A stretch of DNA of 64,000 bases from Rhizonema sp. PD37 (GTDB lineage: Bacteria; Cyanobacteriota; Cyanobacteriia; Cyanobacteriales; Nostocaceae): assembly GCA_029379215.1 (NCBI GenBank), contig JAQYWO010000013.1, positions 1 to 64,000 of the forward strand, in the 5' to 3' direction. Below the pieces are notes generated by a model, which worked only from the letters and a program-made list of their open reading frames with translations, ran no database searches and had not been told where the DNA came from. The translations under genes and the position numbers were made by a program. Shown piece by piece: positions 1-9,139 of this stretch (its first letter is position 1; every line of letters begins with the position of its first letter).

Positions 1-96
1 GCTCTGAATCAAAGCTTTTTAACTTTTAATTTTTAATTCTGCGCTAGCTTTACTATGTTTGTTAAATAAATTTATTCAAAAATTGCGGAGACGGTG

Positions 97-282
97 ATGT
101 CAGATTCAAAATCTTATGACGAAGCTCTAGACGCCCTATATAAAGCCGCGACGGTAGCTGCTAATTTCATTGAGACGGCATTAACCTCAAAAGATATGGT
201 TGATCCAGCTGACAAAGAGCGTTTAGAAGTGGCTTTGAAAGTCTTAAGGATTACATGGGCGGATGAAGAGGACGAAGAATGA
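97..282 (+). CDS. Small acidic hypothetical protein (61 aa)
   Basis: A 61-residue acidic protein of unknown function ending in a run of Glu and Asp (TWADEEDEE). It has no signal peptide or membrane segment, and its mostly helical composition (Ala, Leu, Lys, Glu) suggests a small helical bundle. A GTG at 94 is also in frame, but the ATG at 97 is preferred because GCGGAG at 85-90 lies at normal ribosome-binding distance. It stands alone, followed by about 1 kb without a clear gene. I do not recognise the family. The good start region and clean composition suggest a real gene. Confidence 0.55.
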   Translation: MSDSKSYDEALDALYKAATVAANFIETALTSKDMVDPADKERLEVALKVLRITWADEEDEE

Positions 283-1246
283 GAGTTCTAATAGCACACG
301 GAGCCAAAAAATAAAGCCACTATAAACAGAATTGCAAGACAACCTGCAACGCGAGATTTTTTCATTTTTAATTACGTTTAGCCATTCCAGCCACATAAAG
401 TTTTTATAAGAGCGATTTTAGAATTTCAGTTAGATCAAAATTGCTCTTCTTTAGAATTCTTTACTATATTTCCTCTGTCTTCTCTGCGGTTTTTACTATA
501 TGTAATATTACTTAGCATTCAGAGCGTCTGAAACATGCTGCTTCATATAAAGTCTGGTGAATTATATTAAATCTGAATAGTCACTTGTAATTCTCATAAT
601 CTCAGCACCCTATCTCTTAATCCCCGAACTACAAACCGTTTGAAGCAGAAGCACAGCTTTACCAAAGTGGGTTGCTCCAGGAAAAATCAGTCTTCAAGCG
701 CACATGAACTTATATCATGTCCGGAAAATTAACCTTAATGCCGGAGAAACCCATCCCGCTCCTCACTGTGCTTTGTTTCCCCTCCCTGCTTGCGAGGAGG
801 AGTTAGGGGTAGGTTTCTTTTTTTATGGGTGATAAGACGGACATGATATCACAGGCTAATACTTAAGTGTAAACTCAGTACTCTTACGGTTAATCTTAAA
901 ATCAAACATACTCCCCGTCGGCTACAAATTTACTAGAAACCATAGTGCGGGGCAATTTAATCAAATTAGATTGAATTTAGGCTGAGGTCAGTGCTGGCAC
1001 GGTACACAGTTTTTGATTGGCAAAGTACGATTTTTAGTAATGAAAATCTAAATAAAGGAAGCGATCTTGAACTTCATCAAAATACAGCCGATTGCAATTT
1101 TTAAAAACTGGCAATCGGCTGTCGGAAAATGGTGCAAAAATCACACAAGGGAGCGATATCGACTTATCAAAGTACATTTTAGAAGTTACCTACTCTCAAT
1201 TTTTATCTATCTATAGTTAGATGCACTGTAATAATTTTTTTGCATT
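283..1246. other. Gene-poor stretch with a MITE, a strong hairpin and an imperfect direct repeat
   Basis: No convincing gene here. Besides the MITE at 712-849 there is a perfect 11-bp inverted repeat, CAGCCGATTGC at 1085-1095 and GCAATCGGCTG at 1111-1121, with a 15-nt loop. It is flanked by two similar segments (about 1057-1087 and 1149-1177), both reading roughly AGCGAT-T-GACT-ATCAAA-TACA. These could be regulatory sites for the gene starting at 1247 or part of a dispersed repeat. I cannot tell which. Confidence 0.5.
712..849. repeat. MITE-like element with ATATCATGTCCG terminal inverted repeats
   Basis: ATATCATGTCCG at 712-723 is repeated perfectly in inverse at 838-849, bounding a 138-bp unit. 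Inside is a C-rich/G-rich pair around 776-812. It carries no coding capacity. The layout is that of a miniature inverted-repeat element or a mobile hairpin of the kind scattered through filamentous cyanobacterial genomes. Confidence 0.7.
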
Positions 1247-2284
1247 ATGCCGCTACAAGTATCACCCCCACTCCTAGTACATCAGCCTCAAGTGGTGTTA
1301 ACGCTAGCTACTCACAAAGTGAGGTTCGCTAAAACCAAGATAGGATCACCAACACCACCAATCCAAAACAGCAACCAGAAGCCTGATACAGGGCGTAAGC
1401 CAACTGAACATCCCGAGCAATCTCCCTCAGGTAATGACGAAGAGCAAGATACAGAGCAAGCTGAGCAGGAATCTGATAGCGTCCTTCCCAAGACTCCACA
1501 AAACCCATTCAGCAAGCCTGACATTGATAGCATAATCAAAAAGCAGTTCGATGATGATATATGGCGGATTATGAAAGGTGCGTTGCCGTGCCTGGAGACT
1601 AGCGCCGTTTGTTTACAAGAGTTACAGCAAAAGGCTGTAGCACAGTCACCCTTACTTAAGGAGGTTGATTCTCGGGTAGAGGAAGCTAATCAGAAAATTG
1701 ATGAAGCTAAAGCTCGCAATAAAAAGAGCATTCAGTTATCTGTCTTGAGTCCCGCACTTCGCTATTTACTTGGTCCTGCGCCATCTAGTGACACAGGTGG
1801 AAAGCGCAGGGCTGGATTTTTTGATCGGATTGCTCAGCTTTTTACAGGAAATATTGGTATAGTAAATGACTTACTGAGCATCATAGGAATTCCTTTGTTT
1901 GAAGGGACTCAAGGAGGAAACTCCGATGCACAATCGCGAGCGGTACAAATTGGAGACTTGCAAATAAAAGTTGCAGAACTTCAGCGCGAACGAGCAAAGC
2001 TGGCAGACACCATTCGGGAAAAGGTAGCTGTTGCTCTCAGCAAATGTGATGAAGCTAGAACTGAATTCCAAACTTCTCAAATTTTGGCGATCAGATCCGT
2101 GCAGCAGTTCCAAATTTATCAGATAGGCTACGTGAATGGAGACAGTGATACTGAATCCTACCTTGCAAAGTTAAACTCACTAGACCGTACAAAAGCCCAG
2201 ACTTATACTTCTTGGGCAAAGATGCGTCGGAGTCTTTTTGAGATTAAGCTTCTAGTCTTAAACGTAAAGGAGGTGGACAATTGA
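1247..2284 (+). CDS. Hypothetical protein with charged linker and coiled-coil C-terminal half
   Basis: A 345-residue protein of unknown function. Residues about 35-95 are a low-complexity Pro/Glu/Gln/Ser linker. Residues about 105-170 form a first helical region, about 175-225 contain a short hydrophobic stretch (IGIVNDLLSIIGIPLF), and 230-345 are strongly helical, with a heptad-like segment (KVAELQRERAKLADTIREKV) and a final helix. The C-terminal part loosely recalls the helical hairpins of TolC-type proteins, but that is only a resemblance. There is no clear ribosome-binding site, and an in-frame stop lies at 1232-1234. A different frame over 1231-1330 also reads like natural protein, so the first ~30 residues are doubtful and an old frameshift near the N-terminus is possible. 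Confidence 0.6.
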   Translation: MPLQVSPPLLVHQPQVVLTLATHKVRFAKTKIGSPTPPIQNSNQKPDTGRKPTEHPEQSPSGNDEEQDTEQAEQESDSVLPKTPQNPFSKPDIDSIIKKQFDDDIWRIMKGALPCLETSAVCLQELQQKAVAQSPLLKEVDSRVEEANQKIDEAKARNKKSIQLSVLSPALRYLLGPAPSSDTGGKRRAGFFDRIAQLFTGNIGIVNDLLSIIGIPLFEGTQGGNSDAQSRAVQIGDLQIKVAELQRERAKLADTIREKVAVALSKCDEARTEFQTSQILAIRSVQQFQIYQIGYVNGDSDTESYLAKLNSLDRTKAQTYTSWAKMRRSLFEIKLLVLNVKEVDN

Positions 2285-2430
2285 ATTCTAAATGTTGGAG
2301 AAATTATTGGGAAGACAATTAGACATCTTCGCCAATGATATGTTGACTAAAAGCTATCCGTCAGTCACATCTTTTTTAAGAAAAAATCACAGGCGTCAGT
2401 TTACTGACGTACCGCCCACTGGTCACAGAG

Positions 2431-2571
2431 TTAATGAGAGTCATGCATGAATTGGTTGTTGAAGCGTTCAATCTCATCCTCAACGTGCTTAATTCGCTCG
2501 GAGAGAATTGACTTCAGCTTTTTTACAGGCTCCATTACAACATGAATCAGACCTTGGATTGTCTTTGACAT
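2431..2571 (-). CDS. Small helical protein (46 aa), divergent from XRE regulator
   Basis: A 46-residue frame, below the usual ORF length cut-off, begins MSKTIQGLIHVVMEPVKKLK. It is preceded by GAGGGAAATAAAG, a good ribosome-binding region ending at the ATG. The predicted product is one or two amphipathic helices rich in Lys and Glu, with no cysteine or membrane segment. It points away from the XRE regulator at 2683 across a 110-bp region with repeated TGTCAAT motifs, which suggests that the regulator controls both. The function is unknown. Plausible roles are a small antitoxin-like or anti-regulator protein, but nothing in the sequence proves one. Confidence 0.5.
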   Translation of the reverse strand: MSKTIQGLIHVVMEPVKKLKSILSERIKHVEDEIERFNNQFMHDSH

Positions 2572-2682
2572 CTTTATTTCCCTCTTTCACAATGTTGACT
2601 TACTTCTGTATTATAGCATCATAAAATAGACATTAGCACAAAAAATTGTGTCAATGCTGTAAATTAAGTGTCAATAAACAGT
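2572..2682. promoter_or_regulatory. Divergent promoter region with repeated TGTCAAT-like half-sites
   Basis: Between the leftward 46-codon gene and the XRE gene, TGTCAAT occurs at about 2650 and 2669. Related inverse motifs occur at about 2591 (ATGTTGAC) and 2631 (GACATTAGCACA). XRE repressors commonly bind such repeated half-sites next to their own gene. The assignment as operators is inference from position and repetition. Confidence 0.35.
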
Positions 2683-2904
2683 ATGAGTGCAGTTCGATGG
2701 AAGCTTAGACAGATGATGGCGGATAGACGAATCACCAGCAAAGCTCTAGCAAAAGCGGTAGGAGTCCATAAAAATACTGTCTCCCGGTGGAAGGACTGTG
2801 ATGAAATGCCCAAAATAGATGCAGAGGAGCTAAAAAGTATTTGCCGTGTCTTAGAGTGTCAACTCTATCCAGACTTAATTGAGTGGCTACCAGACGACAC
2901 ATAA
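2683..2904 (+). CDS. XRE-family helix-turn-helix transcriptional regulator
   Basis: A short Cro/CI-type DNA-binding protein of 73 residues from ATG 2683, or 78 from the GTG at 2668. The helix-turn-helix is clear: RITSKALAKAVGVHKNTVSR, with the recognition helix at HKNTVSRW. The N-terminal motif SAVRWKLRQMMAD is shared by many small cyanobacterial XRE proteins. There is no ligand-binding or peptidase domain, so it should act as a simple repressor or as the antitoxin half of a module. It is divergent from the 46-residue gene at 2431-2571. No strong ribosome-binding site marks either start, so the choice is tentative. Confidence 0.8.
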   Translation: MSAVRWKLRQMMADRRITSKALAKAVGVHKNTVSRWKDCDEMPKIDAEELKSICRVLECQLYPDLIEWLPDDT

Positions 2905-3016
2905 AACACATTAAAAAGGGGATATACTGAGGTCTTGCTTAAGCCATATCGCCTTAGTTTGTGTAAAGAACACATCTTCATTTTTACCCTGAAAGCATTT
3001 TTTTGAGGAGAGGTAC

Positions 3017-3192
3017 GTAGTGAGCGATTTATCGCTCAATTTTCAACAATAAGAGTGCTGACGAAGAACTTTTATAACCCTTAAAACTAATGAAACGCAC
3101 TACTAGTGGTCTGTCCCATTAATGAGGAGGGGTTGTGAAATTTCGTTTTAAGTGCAAAAGCACTTAAAACAGAGCGATAAATCGCTCACTAC
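3017..3192. repeat. MITE with perfect 21-bp terminal inverted repeats
   Basis: Positions 3017-3037 (GTAGTGAGCGATTTATCGCT plus one base) are an exact reverse complement of 3172-3192. Each terminus is itself a palindrome (GAGCGAT-TT-ATCGCTC). Inside, GTTTTAAGTGC at 3145-3155 pairs with GCACTTAAAAC at 3160-3170 around an AAAA loop. The unit is non-coding and lies just upstream of the haemagglutinin gene. Confidence 0.8.
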
Positions 3193-3225
3193 AAACTCAT
3201 CACAATTAATGACATGGACTATTAG
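3101..3225. repeat. Second, imperfect inverted-repeat element overlapping the first
   Basis: TACTAGTGGTCTGTCCCATT at 3101-3120 is mirrored imperfectly at about 3202-3225 (AATTAATGACATGGACTATT followed by AGTA). One boundary is inside the 3017-3192 element and the other outside it. The two repeats therefore overlap, as expected if one inserted next to or into the other. Confidence 0.45.
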
Positions 3226-3371
3226 TAGATACACTATAGAACACAAGCGTCAACATCACGATTTCATCAATAACAGTGTTGGCTTAATTTAAAATTTACA
3301 TGGCTGGTACTGAAGTTGTGATTTACTGAATTTTGCTGATGTAGCAATTGCCATAGAGCACTGGGGGTGCA

Positions 3372-6300
3372 ATGTCCGATCTGAGAAGTACTCGTTTTGA
3401 CTGGTTATTAGGGATTACCTGCGGTGTAGCAACCTTCTCATCGGTAAATTGTGCTAACGCTCAAATCACTCCGGATGCAACTCTACCCAATAATTCTCGT
3501 GTGACAATACATAACAATATCAGAACTATAGAAGGAGGAACACAAGCTGGAAAAAACTTGTTTCACAGCTTTCGAGAGTTTTCTGTTCCTACTGGCGGCA
3601 CTGCTTTTTTTAACAATGCTCTAGACATTCAAAACATTATTAGTCGAGTCACAGGTTCATCAATTTCTAATATTGATGGATTGATTCAGGCTAACGGTAA
3701 AGCGAACCTATTTCTGCTCAATTCTAACGGCATTATATTTGGTCGCAACGCGACACTCAAGATTGGTGGTTCCTTCACAGGCACGACAGCAAATAGTTTG
3801 AAGTTTGCTGATGGTAGTGTCTTTGGTACCAACCCTAACCAATCGTCAGCTTTACTAACAATCAGCGTCCCCATTGGCTTACAGCTTAACAATCAAACAG
3901 GTGCGATCGCAAATTCAGGTAATCTTGCTGTCACAGAAGGACAAAACTTGAACTTGATTGGCAGTAATGTCACCAACAATGGGCAATTATCTGCAGCAGG
4001 TGGGCAAGTGACAGTAGCAGCTGTTCATCAAGGTGAGGCTTCATTGGGGCAATCAGGGGAAATACTAAGTTGGTCTGACCAATCAAAAGATATTCTTTTC
4101 AATAGTAACGATGTTGGAAGTGCGATTGTTTCAGGGAAAATTAATGCTTCCAATCCTACACCCGGTAAAACTGGAGGTAAAGTCCTGATATCGGGCGATC
4201 GCGTGGGGTTATTGGATAACTCTGTTGTCAACGTGTCAGGAGATGCAGGTGGTGGTGAGGTGTTCGTGGGAGGAGCCAGTGCAACCTATATTAGTCCCAC
4301 GGCATTGATCAACGCAGATGCCCTTAATAAAGGTAATGGTGGACAAATTACCGTTTTTTCCACTCAATCAACTCGTGCTTATGGTAGTTTAAGTGTGCGG
4401 GGTGGAAGAGTTGCAGGGAACGGTGGCTTAATTGAAACCTCAGGATCTCATTTCATTGATGTCGCTGGCATTCGCACCGATGCTAGTGCAACCAATGGTC
4501 AGAGTGGAACTTGGCTTCTCGACCCGCGCAATGTTATTCTTGACTCTGCAAAATCTACTGGTTCGTTTAATGATGGCAATCCCAACATTTTTACAGGTGG
4601 TAGTGATGATGCAGTTGTCAATATTTCAGATATTACAAACCAACTGAATGTCGGAACAAACGTCACAATTGCCAGCAGTAGTACTGGCAATCAGTTAGGA
4701 AATATCACCGCACCTGCATATGTGTTGAGTATTCGCACAAGAAATACAAGTCCTGTCACCTTAACTTTGCAAGCTGCTAACGATATTACCCTGCAAAACT
4801 TTGAGTTCACATCAAACAATGCTCCCCTCAACGTTGTGCTACAAGCAGGTGTTGGGAAAAGTAGTGGGAATGTGAGCCTTAGCCATGGTTCAGTTGAAAC
4901 TAGGGGAGGAGCATTTACGGCAACGGCACCGAGCTCTATCTCGCTAGAAAACTTTGGAATTATAAATAGCAACGAAACTTTCGCTGCTCCTATTACTATT
5001 AGTGCTAAGAATATTCACCTAATCAACCCCAATATCGTATCAAACGGCAATGTGCTACTGCTTGCAGATAAAGTTGGGGAAAGCAATGGGAGTGTGAGCA
5101 TCAACGGTGGCGAAATTGACATTAAAGGAGGAACATTCACGGCAAAGGCAACAGGTTCTTTCTCTCTAAAAAATTTGTTGATCAGTAGCAACAACACTTT
5201 AAGGCGAGCAGCTGCTTCTATCACCATCAATGCTCCTGACGTATCAATTAAAAGTGGTGGTATCCAAAGCAACACTAATGGTGATGGAAATGGGGGGTTA
5301 ATCTCTATCAATGCTAGCAATTTGTCTCTTGACGAGGCCAGCATAAGTAGTATAACTAGTAGTAATGGCAATAGCGCAGACATTAATATTAACGTCAATT
5401 CGCTTTCTGCAAAAAACGGCGGTACGATCAGCAGCCAGACGGATGGAAATGGCAATGCAGGAAATATCACGTTGACAGCAAAATCAAAAGTTGAGTTTTT
5501 ACAAAATGGTGCGCTGCAAAGCATAACTACTGGCAATGGGAATGCAGGTAACGTTACTGTTAGTGCCAAATCAGTTTTATTACAAGATGATGCTGGAATA
5601 GATAGTACTGCCTATGGTGATATCACAAGTAAAGGTAATGCAGGAAACATTACCATCAATGGCAGTGATAGTATCCTGATTCAGAATAGTGGTTTGAATA
5701 GCGGTACATTAGGAGAGGGCAATGCAGGGTCAATTGTCATCAAAACTGGCTCTCTTAAACTTGAAAATAGCGGACTAGGTAATGATACTGGAATTGACAG
5801 GAATAATAATAACTTAATTAACAATAAAGGCAATGCTGGAAACTGGGACATTACTGCCAATACCATTGAATTCCAAAACAGTAGTATCAGTAGCGAAACG
5901 GGTGGCAGTGGAAATTCCGGAAAATTCAATATTGTTGCCAACTCTCTCATACTGAGGAACAACAGTAACATTGGCACTAGTACACAGCTTAATAGTAGAG
6001 GCAATGCTGGACGTATTGACATCAATGCTAAATCTATTTTAGTAGAAAATGATACTATTACGGACCAACAAAGCACTGTGAGTAGCATTACTCGAGGTTC
6101 TGGTAATGCAGGAGAGATCACTATCAATGCTGACATTGTGCAGCTTAAAAATAGAGGGATAATTGATGTTGGTACAAATGCTCAAGGAAAGGCTGGTCAA
6201 TTTAACCTAAGTGCCAATTCCTTGGAACTTGACAACTATAGCAATATCAGAAGCAGTACGAATGGTAGTGGAAATGGTGGAGACTTAAATCTGCGTGTTA

Positions 6301-7136
6301 ATGGAGCTTTAATGGTGAGCAATCACTCTAGTATTTCAGTTTCTTCCGATAGCACACAATCAGCTAAAGCTGGTGATATTAATGTGCGATCTGGTTCTAT
6401 TTTTTTAGATAACCAAGGTAAGATTTTAGGACAGGCACGGTCTGGAGATGGTGGCAGTATTAATTTACAGCTACGAGATTTGTTACTCTTGGGTCGTGGC
6501 AGTCAAATCTCTACCTCTACAGGTAATGCTGACGCTGATAATAGAATCACCATCAATGCTCCTTCAGGCCTGATCTCTGCCTTTACAGGTACCACTGGTA
6601 TCGGCGGTAATGGCGGCAATGCTGGCAACATCACCATCAATGCCCCGTCGGGCTTTATCGTTAGCGTTACTGGTCAAAATAACGAAATCACCGCCAATGC
6701 TTTCAGAGGGAGGGGAGGTAGTATTAACATCACCGCAGTAGGGGTTTTTGGCTTTGGGTTCCTTTTAAATCAAGACATAGTGTTACAGACACCGCCCATA
6801 TCTGTAGTTGATATGTCTTCAAAGCTAATGAATAATACCTGTAGTGCTTATAGTAAGAAAAACGAGAGTCAATTTATTATCACCGGACGCGGTGGCTTAC
6901 CACCCACCCCCTTAGAATCCCTCAGTAGTGATGTAGTATGGTCAGATACTCGATTGCCTGTGACGACGCAGCATGTCTCCCAGAAACCCGCAGCTAAACC
7001 TTCAAAACCTGCATCTGTAGCAATTATCCCTGCAACTGGTTGGGTGTTCAACAATAAAGGGGAAGTCATACTCGTATCCTCTGTATCTAACACCACTGCT
7101 AGTGTTTCTTCTCCTGCAACCTGTCCTCAACTTTGA
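3372..7136 (+). CDS. Filamentous-haemagglutinin-like two-partner-secretion protein
   Basis: A 1254-residue secreted adhesin-like protein of the TpsA type. An N-terminal signal segment ends near NCANAQ. It is followed by the TPS domain (about residues 30-170), which contains [20 protein letters not shown]; the family motif is usually NPNGI, here NSNGI. The rest is a long right-handed beta-helix built of Gly/Asn-rich repeats of roughly 35-45 residues marked by [12 protein letters not shown] phrases. The C-terminus carries the cyanobacterial [13 protein letters not shown] motif. Such proteins cross the outer membrane through a TpsB/FhaC porin, and none is encoded in this window. The function on the cell surface (adhesion, mats or competition) is inferred from the family. 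Two overlapping MITEs lie upstream. Confidence 0.88.
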   Translation: MSDLRSTRFDWLLGITCGVATFSSVNCANAQITPDATLPNNSRVTIHNNIRTIEGGTQAGKNLFHSFREFSVPTGGTAFFNNALDIQNIISRVTGSSISNIDGLIQANGKANLFLLNSNGIIFGRNATLKIGGSFTGTTANSLKFADGSVFGTNPNQSSALLTISVPIGLQLNNQTGAIANSGNLAVTEGQNLNLIGSNVTNNGQLSAAGGQVTVAAVHQGEASLGQSGEILSWSDQSKDILFNSNDVGSAIVSGKINASNPTPGKTGGKVLISGDRVGLLDNSVVNVSGDAGGGEVFVGGASATYISPTALINADALNKGNGGQITVFSTQSTRAYGSLSVRGGRVAGNGGLIETSGSHFIDVAGIRTDASATNGQSGTWLLDPRNVILDSAKSTGSFNDGNPNIFTGGSDDAVVNISDITNQLNVGTNVTIASSSTGNQLGNITAPAYVLSIRTRNTSPVTLTLQAANDITLQNFEFTSNNAPLNVVLQAGVGKSSGNVSLSHGSVETRGGAFTATAPSSISLENFGIINSNETFAAPITISAKNIHLINPNIVSNGNVLLLADKVGESNGSVSINGGEIDIKGGTFTAKATGSFSLKNLLISSNNTLRRAAASITINAPDVSIKSGGIQSNTNGDGNGGLISINASNLSLDEASISSITSSNGNSADININVNSLSAKNGGTISSQTDGNGNAGNITLTAKSKVEFLQNGALQSITTGNGNAGNVTVSAKSVLLQDDAGIDSTAYGDITSKGNAGNITINGSDSILIQNSGLNSGTLGEGNAGSIVIKTGSLKLENSGLGNDTGIDRNNNNLINNKGNAGNWDITANTIEFQNSSISSETGGSGNSGKFNIVANSLILRNNSNIGTSTQLNSRGNAGRIDINAKSILVENDTITDQQSTVSSITRGSGNAGEITINADIVQLKNRGIIDVGTNAQGKAGQFNLSANSLELDNYSNIRSSTNGSGNGGDLNLRVNGALMVSNHSSISVSSDSTQSAKAGDINVRSGSIFLDNQGKILGQARSGDGGSINLQLRDLLLLGRGSQISTSTGNADADNRITINAPSGLISAFTGTTGIGGNGGNAGNITINAPSGFIVSVTGQNNEITANAFRGRGGSINITAVGVFGFGFLLNQDIVLQTPPISVVDMSSKLMNNTCSAYSKKNESQFIITGRGGLPPTPLESLSSDVVWSDTRLPVTTQHVSQKPAAKPSKPASVAIIPATGWVFNNKGEVILVSSVSNTTASVSSPATCPQL

Positions 7137-7319
7137 AGTTGCTTAGATGAATCACTCCAGACGGCAACCCTGCACTATCGAGTGACGCGGAATACCTCAA
7201 AATTAATCCCCTCAGTCAAGTTCCAGTAATGATTGATAGGGATAATATGTTCACCAGAGCGTTTTTCCTCTACTTTGTACTCAACCACTACTCAACCGAT
7301 AATTGATAGAAGATAAGTC

Positions 7320-7715
7320 ATGATTACAGCCGACCAATTGCCCCCAGATCTTGCTGCGTTCCATGACAGCTATGTTAAGCTGTTCGGGTCGATGCCACCA
7401 CTGCCAGGAGCAAAGTTTGAATTGATCGCCGAGATTGAGCCCGAGTCTCTGCGTCTTGCCGAACAACAACGTGCCCACGCCTTTTACTCCGATGTTTTCG
7501 ATGTCAAGACGACACAGATAATCTTATATGGCATGCTATTGCACGCTGGAAACCCTGCTGCCAAGTTCCACGCTCTTGCTGCCAGACGTGCTGGTGCAAG
7601 TTGGCAGGAGCTTCAAAAAGTGGCGGAGTTGGCTGCTGCTACTGCGGCATCAGGTCCAATGAATAACGGTGGCTTTATTTTGAAGGAACTGCACAGTGAC
7701 GAAGCGAAGGAATAA
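7320..7715 (+). CDS. Carboxymuconolactone decarboxylase (CMD)-family protein
   Basis: A 131-residue CMD/AhpD-fold protein. The diagnostic segment is GNPAAKFHALAARRAGASWQ, followed by a hydrophobic helix. The AhpD redox pair (CxxC) is absent and there is no cysteine in the helix where it would lie, so an alkylhydroperoxidase role is unlikely. CMD proteins without the pair include decarboxylases and proteins of unknown role. The gene stands alone and converges with the PhnD-like gene. ATG 7320 follows AGAAGATAAGTC, a weak ribosome-binding site. The family is secure, the reaction unknown. Confidence 0.8.
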   Translation: MITADQLPPDLAAFHDSYVKLFGSMPPLPGAKFELIAEIEPESLRLAEQQRAHAFYSDVFDVKTTQIILYGMLLHAGNPAAKFHALAARRAGASWQELQKVAELAAATAASGPMNNGGFILKELHSDEAKE

Positions 7716-7728
7716 GCCAGATGGAATC

Positions 7729-7764
7729 ACAGTAATATCAGCCTAAATGATATTATTACTGTAA
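7729..7764. terminator. Inverted repeat between convergent genes
   Basis: ACAGTAATATCA at about 7730-7741 pairs imperfectly with TGATATTATTACTGT at about 7748-7762, in the gap between two convergent genes. It could act as a bidirectional transcription stop. The stem is AT-rich with no clean T-run, so this is tentative. Confidence 0.35.
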
Positions 7765-7817
7765 TGTTATTAGTATATCGCAAGCCCACATTGATCGCTT
7801 TTGGCAGTGTGGGTATT

Positions 7818-8624
7818 TCACGTAATCTTTTGATATCCTGCGTGAAAACTCGCATTAAAAATTTCAGCAAGCACCTTATAATCTTCCAAGTGCATCGTCG
7901 CAAAACGCTCAATACCTACTTGTGTCATTGCGGCTTGTAGTTCCCCATCTGGCTGAAGTAAAACTGACTGAAGCCGTTGAATCAAGGATGCGTCAAGATG
8001 TTGAGATACGACTAAGGGTGGCATGGGAGAAGGTCCAAGCATTTCTACCACTCGTAAATCAGAAGATTCAGTATTGCGTAGTTCTTGTTCCAAGACCACA
8101 CTATCAATGGCGGCGCAATCTGCCAGTCCCTCAGCTACCCAACGAATTGAAAGCTGATGAGAACCTGACTGTATAACTTTACTAAAAAAATGTTGGGGAT
8201 TTCCACCCTCAATCAAACGATAACGCAAAAGATTATAACCGCTATTAGAACCGAGATCGTTGTAGCACAGGGTTTTCCCCCTTAAATCCGTAAAAGTTTT
8301 TAGATTGCTAGCAGCGTTAACAATCACATCAGAAAAATAAATGGGACTGTTTTGATACCTTGGTGCTTGCATCACTGGAGCAACTAACGGTCGTAACTGA
8401 TTCGGCACACTTAGAGAATATCGAATCAGAGGTAATCCACAAATGAATGCTAAGTCTAGTTGGTCTTGTAGTAGTAAGGGATCTTCTAATGGATCGCACT
8501 CTGCTTGGTGAAGTTGTGTTTCGATTCCTAACACGCGATTCAAATATGCCGTTATACCTTTGTAGAAAGCAAACCAGTTAGGTGCTAGGTAGGATACAAC
8601 TCGTAGTTTTTTTGATTCAGGCAT
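7818..8624 (-). CDS. PhnD-like phosphate/phosphonate-type substrate-binding protein
   Basis: A 268-residue protein of the PhnD/periplasmic-binding type II fold. Supporting phrases are DLAFICGLPLIRY in the first lobe, the hinge LRGKTLCYNDLGSNSGYN (usually LRGK..a..dp.S.SG), and the second-lobe VAEGLADCAAIDSVV. It lacks a signal peptide or lipobox: it begins MPESKKLRVVSYLAPNW directly with the first beta strand. It may therefore be cytoplasmic, or secreted by an unrecognised route. No permease or ATPase gene adjoins. Such orphan PhnD-like proteins may be binding proteins recruited to sensing roles. Substrate unknown. Confidence 0.75.
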   Translation of the reverse strand: MPESKKLRVVSYLAPNWFAFYKGITAYLNRVLGIETQLHQAECDPLEDPLLLQDQLDLAFICGLPLIRYSLSVPNQLRPLVAPVMQAPRYQNSPIYFSDVIVNAASNLKTFTDLRGKTLCYNDLGSNSGYNLLRYRLIEGGNPQHFFSKVIQSGSHQLSIRWVAEGLADCAAIDSVVLEQELRNTESSDLRVVEMLGPSPMPPLVVSQHLDASLIQRLQSVLLQPDGELQAAMTQVGIERFATMHLEDYKVLAEIFNASFHAGYQKIT

Positions 8625-8761
8625 TTTCCATCCTACAAAATATCAGATTGTTTAGAAGGTCCGCAATTCCAAGAGATTTGATCGCTTGTCTGGAAAGAAT
8701 AAAAACGAACTTTTGCGGACTATCTATAAAATACGTATTATATTTAATAAGGAGGTATAAA

Positions 8762-9139
8762 ATGCTGAAATACAAAAAATATATTAGCTTGCTTGCTTTG
8801 TTGCCAATTGTTACCATGACACTGTGGTCGGGTACGGCTCTAGCTGAGACTTTAAAGACCAAGAGTTTTGATATTAAAATTACAAGAAATTGTCAGGAAG
8901 GAAATGTAACTTGCAATAACGTCACGTACTACGGAAGAAGTCTGAAAACAGGTGCCTCCGTTCGCCTCACTGGCAAAACTATTCACAAAACCTGTGCAGA
9001 TGGTGTCACACCCTGTCGATTTCTTGGATACGAGTTCCGCAACAAACAGTATCTCTATCGAGTGACACAAGAAGGCTTGCTGCAAATCTATCAGCGAAAT
9101 AAACTTATTCTTGAAGAAAAAGGAGTATTGACCAGTTAA
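8762..9139 (+). CDS. Secreted small protein with four cysteines
   Basis: A 125-residue exported protein. The ATG at 8762 follows a strong AAGGAGG site (8749-8755), so the longer frame opening at 8582 is not used. A signal peptide (KKYISLLALLPIVTMTLWSG, cleavage near ALA-E) is followed by a beta-rich mature part. It contains two Cys pairs, NCQEGNVTC and TCADGVTPC, likely to form disulfides in the periplasm. The C-terminus (YRVTQEGLLQIYQRNKLILE) reads like a repeated beta-hairpin. I do not recognise a named family. It is transcribed divergently from the PhnD-like gene. Confidence 0.7.
   Translation: MLKYKKYISLLALLPIVTMTLWSGTALAETLKTKSFDIKITRNCQEGNVTCNNVTYYGRSLKTGASVRLTGKTIHKTCADGVTPCRFLGYEFRNKQYLYRVTQEGLLQIYQRNKLILEEKGVLTS

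Noticed and set aside
1871..2113. 80-codon leftward frame within the 345-aa gene
   Set aside because: Antisense to a region with clear coiled-coil coding character; no start signal.
5015..5569. 184-codon leftward open frame inside the haemagglutinin gene
   Set aside because: It is the antisense shadow of Gly/Asn/Ser-rich repeats, giving a monotonous Leu/Pro/Val sequence with no start signal.
5681..6136. 151-codon leftward frame in the haemagglutinin gene
   Set aside because: Same antisense artefact of the repeat composition; no family pattern.
5280..6700. Regular repeats suggestive of a CRISPR-like array
   Set aside because: The repeats are degenerate at DNA level, in frame, and encode [12 protein letters not shown] beta-helix turns; no conserved direct repeat with unique spacers.
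7320..7715. AhpD alkylhydroperoxidase
   Set aside because: The CxxC redox pair required for that activity is absent.
8582..8761. N-terminal extension of the secreted small protein
   Set aside because: The strong AAGGAGG before ATG 8762 and the signal peptide starting there show the true start; the upstream part overlaps the divergent gene.
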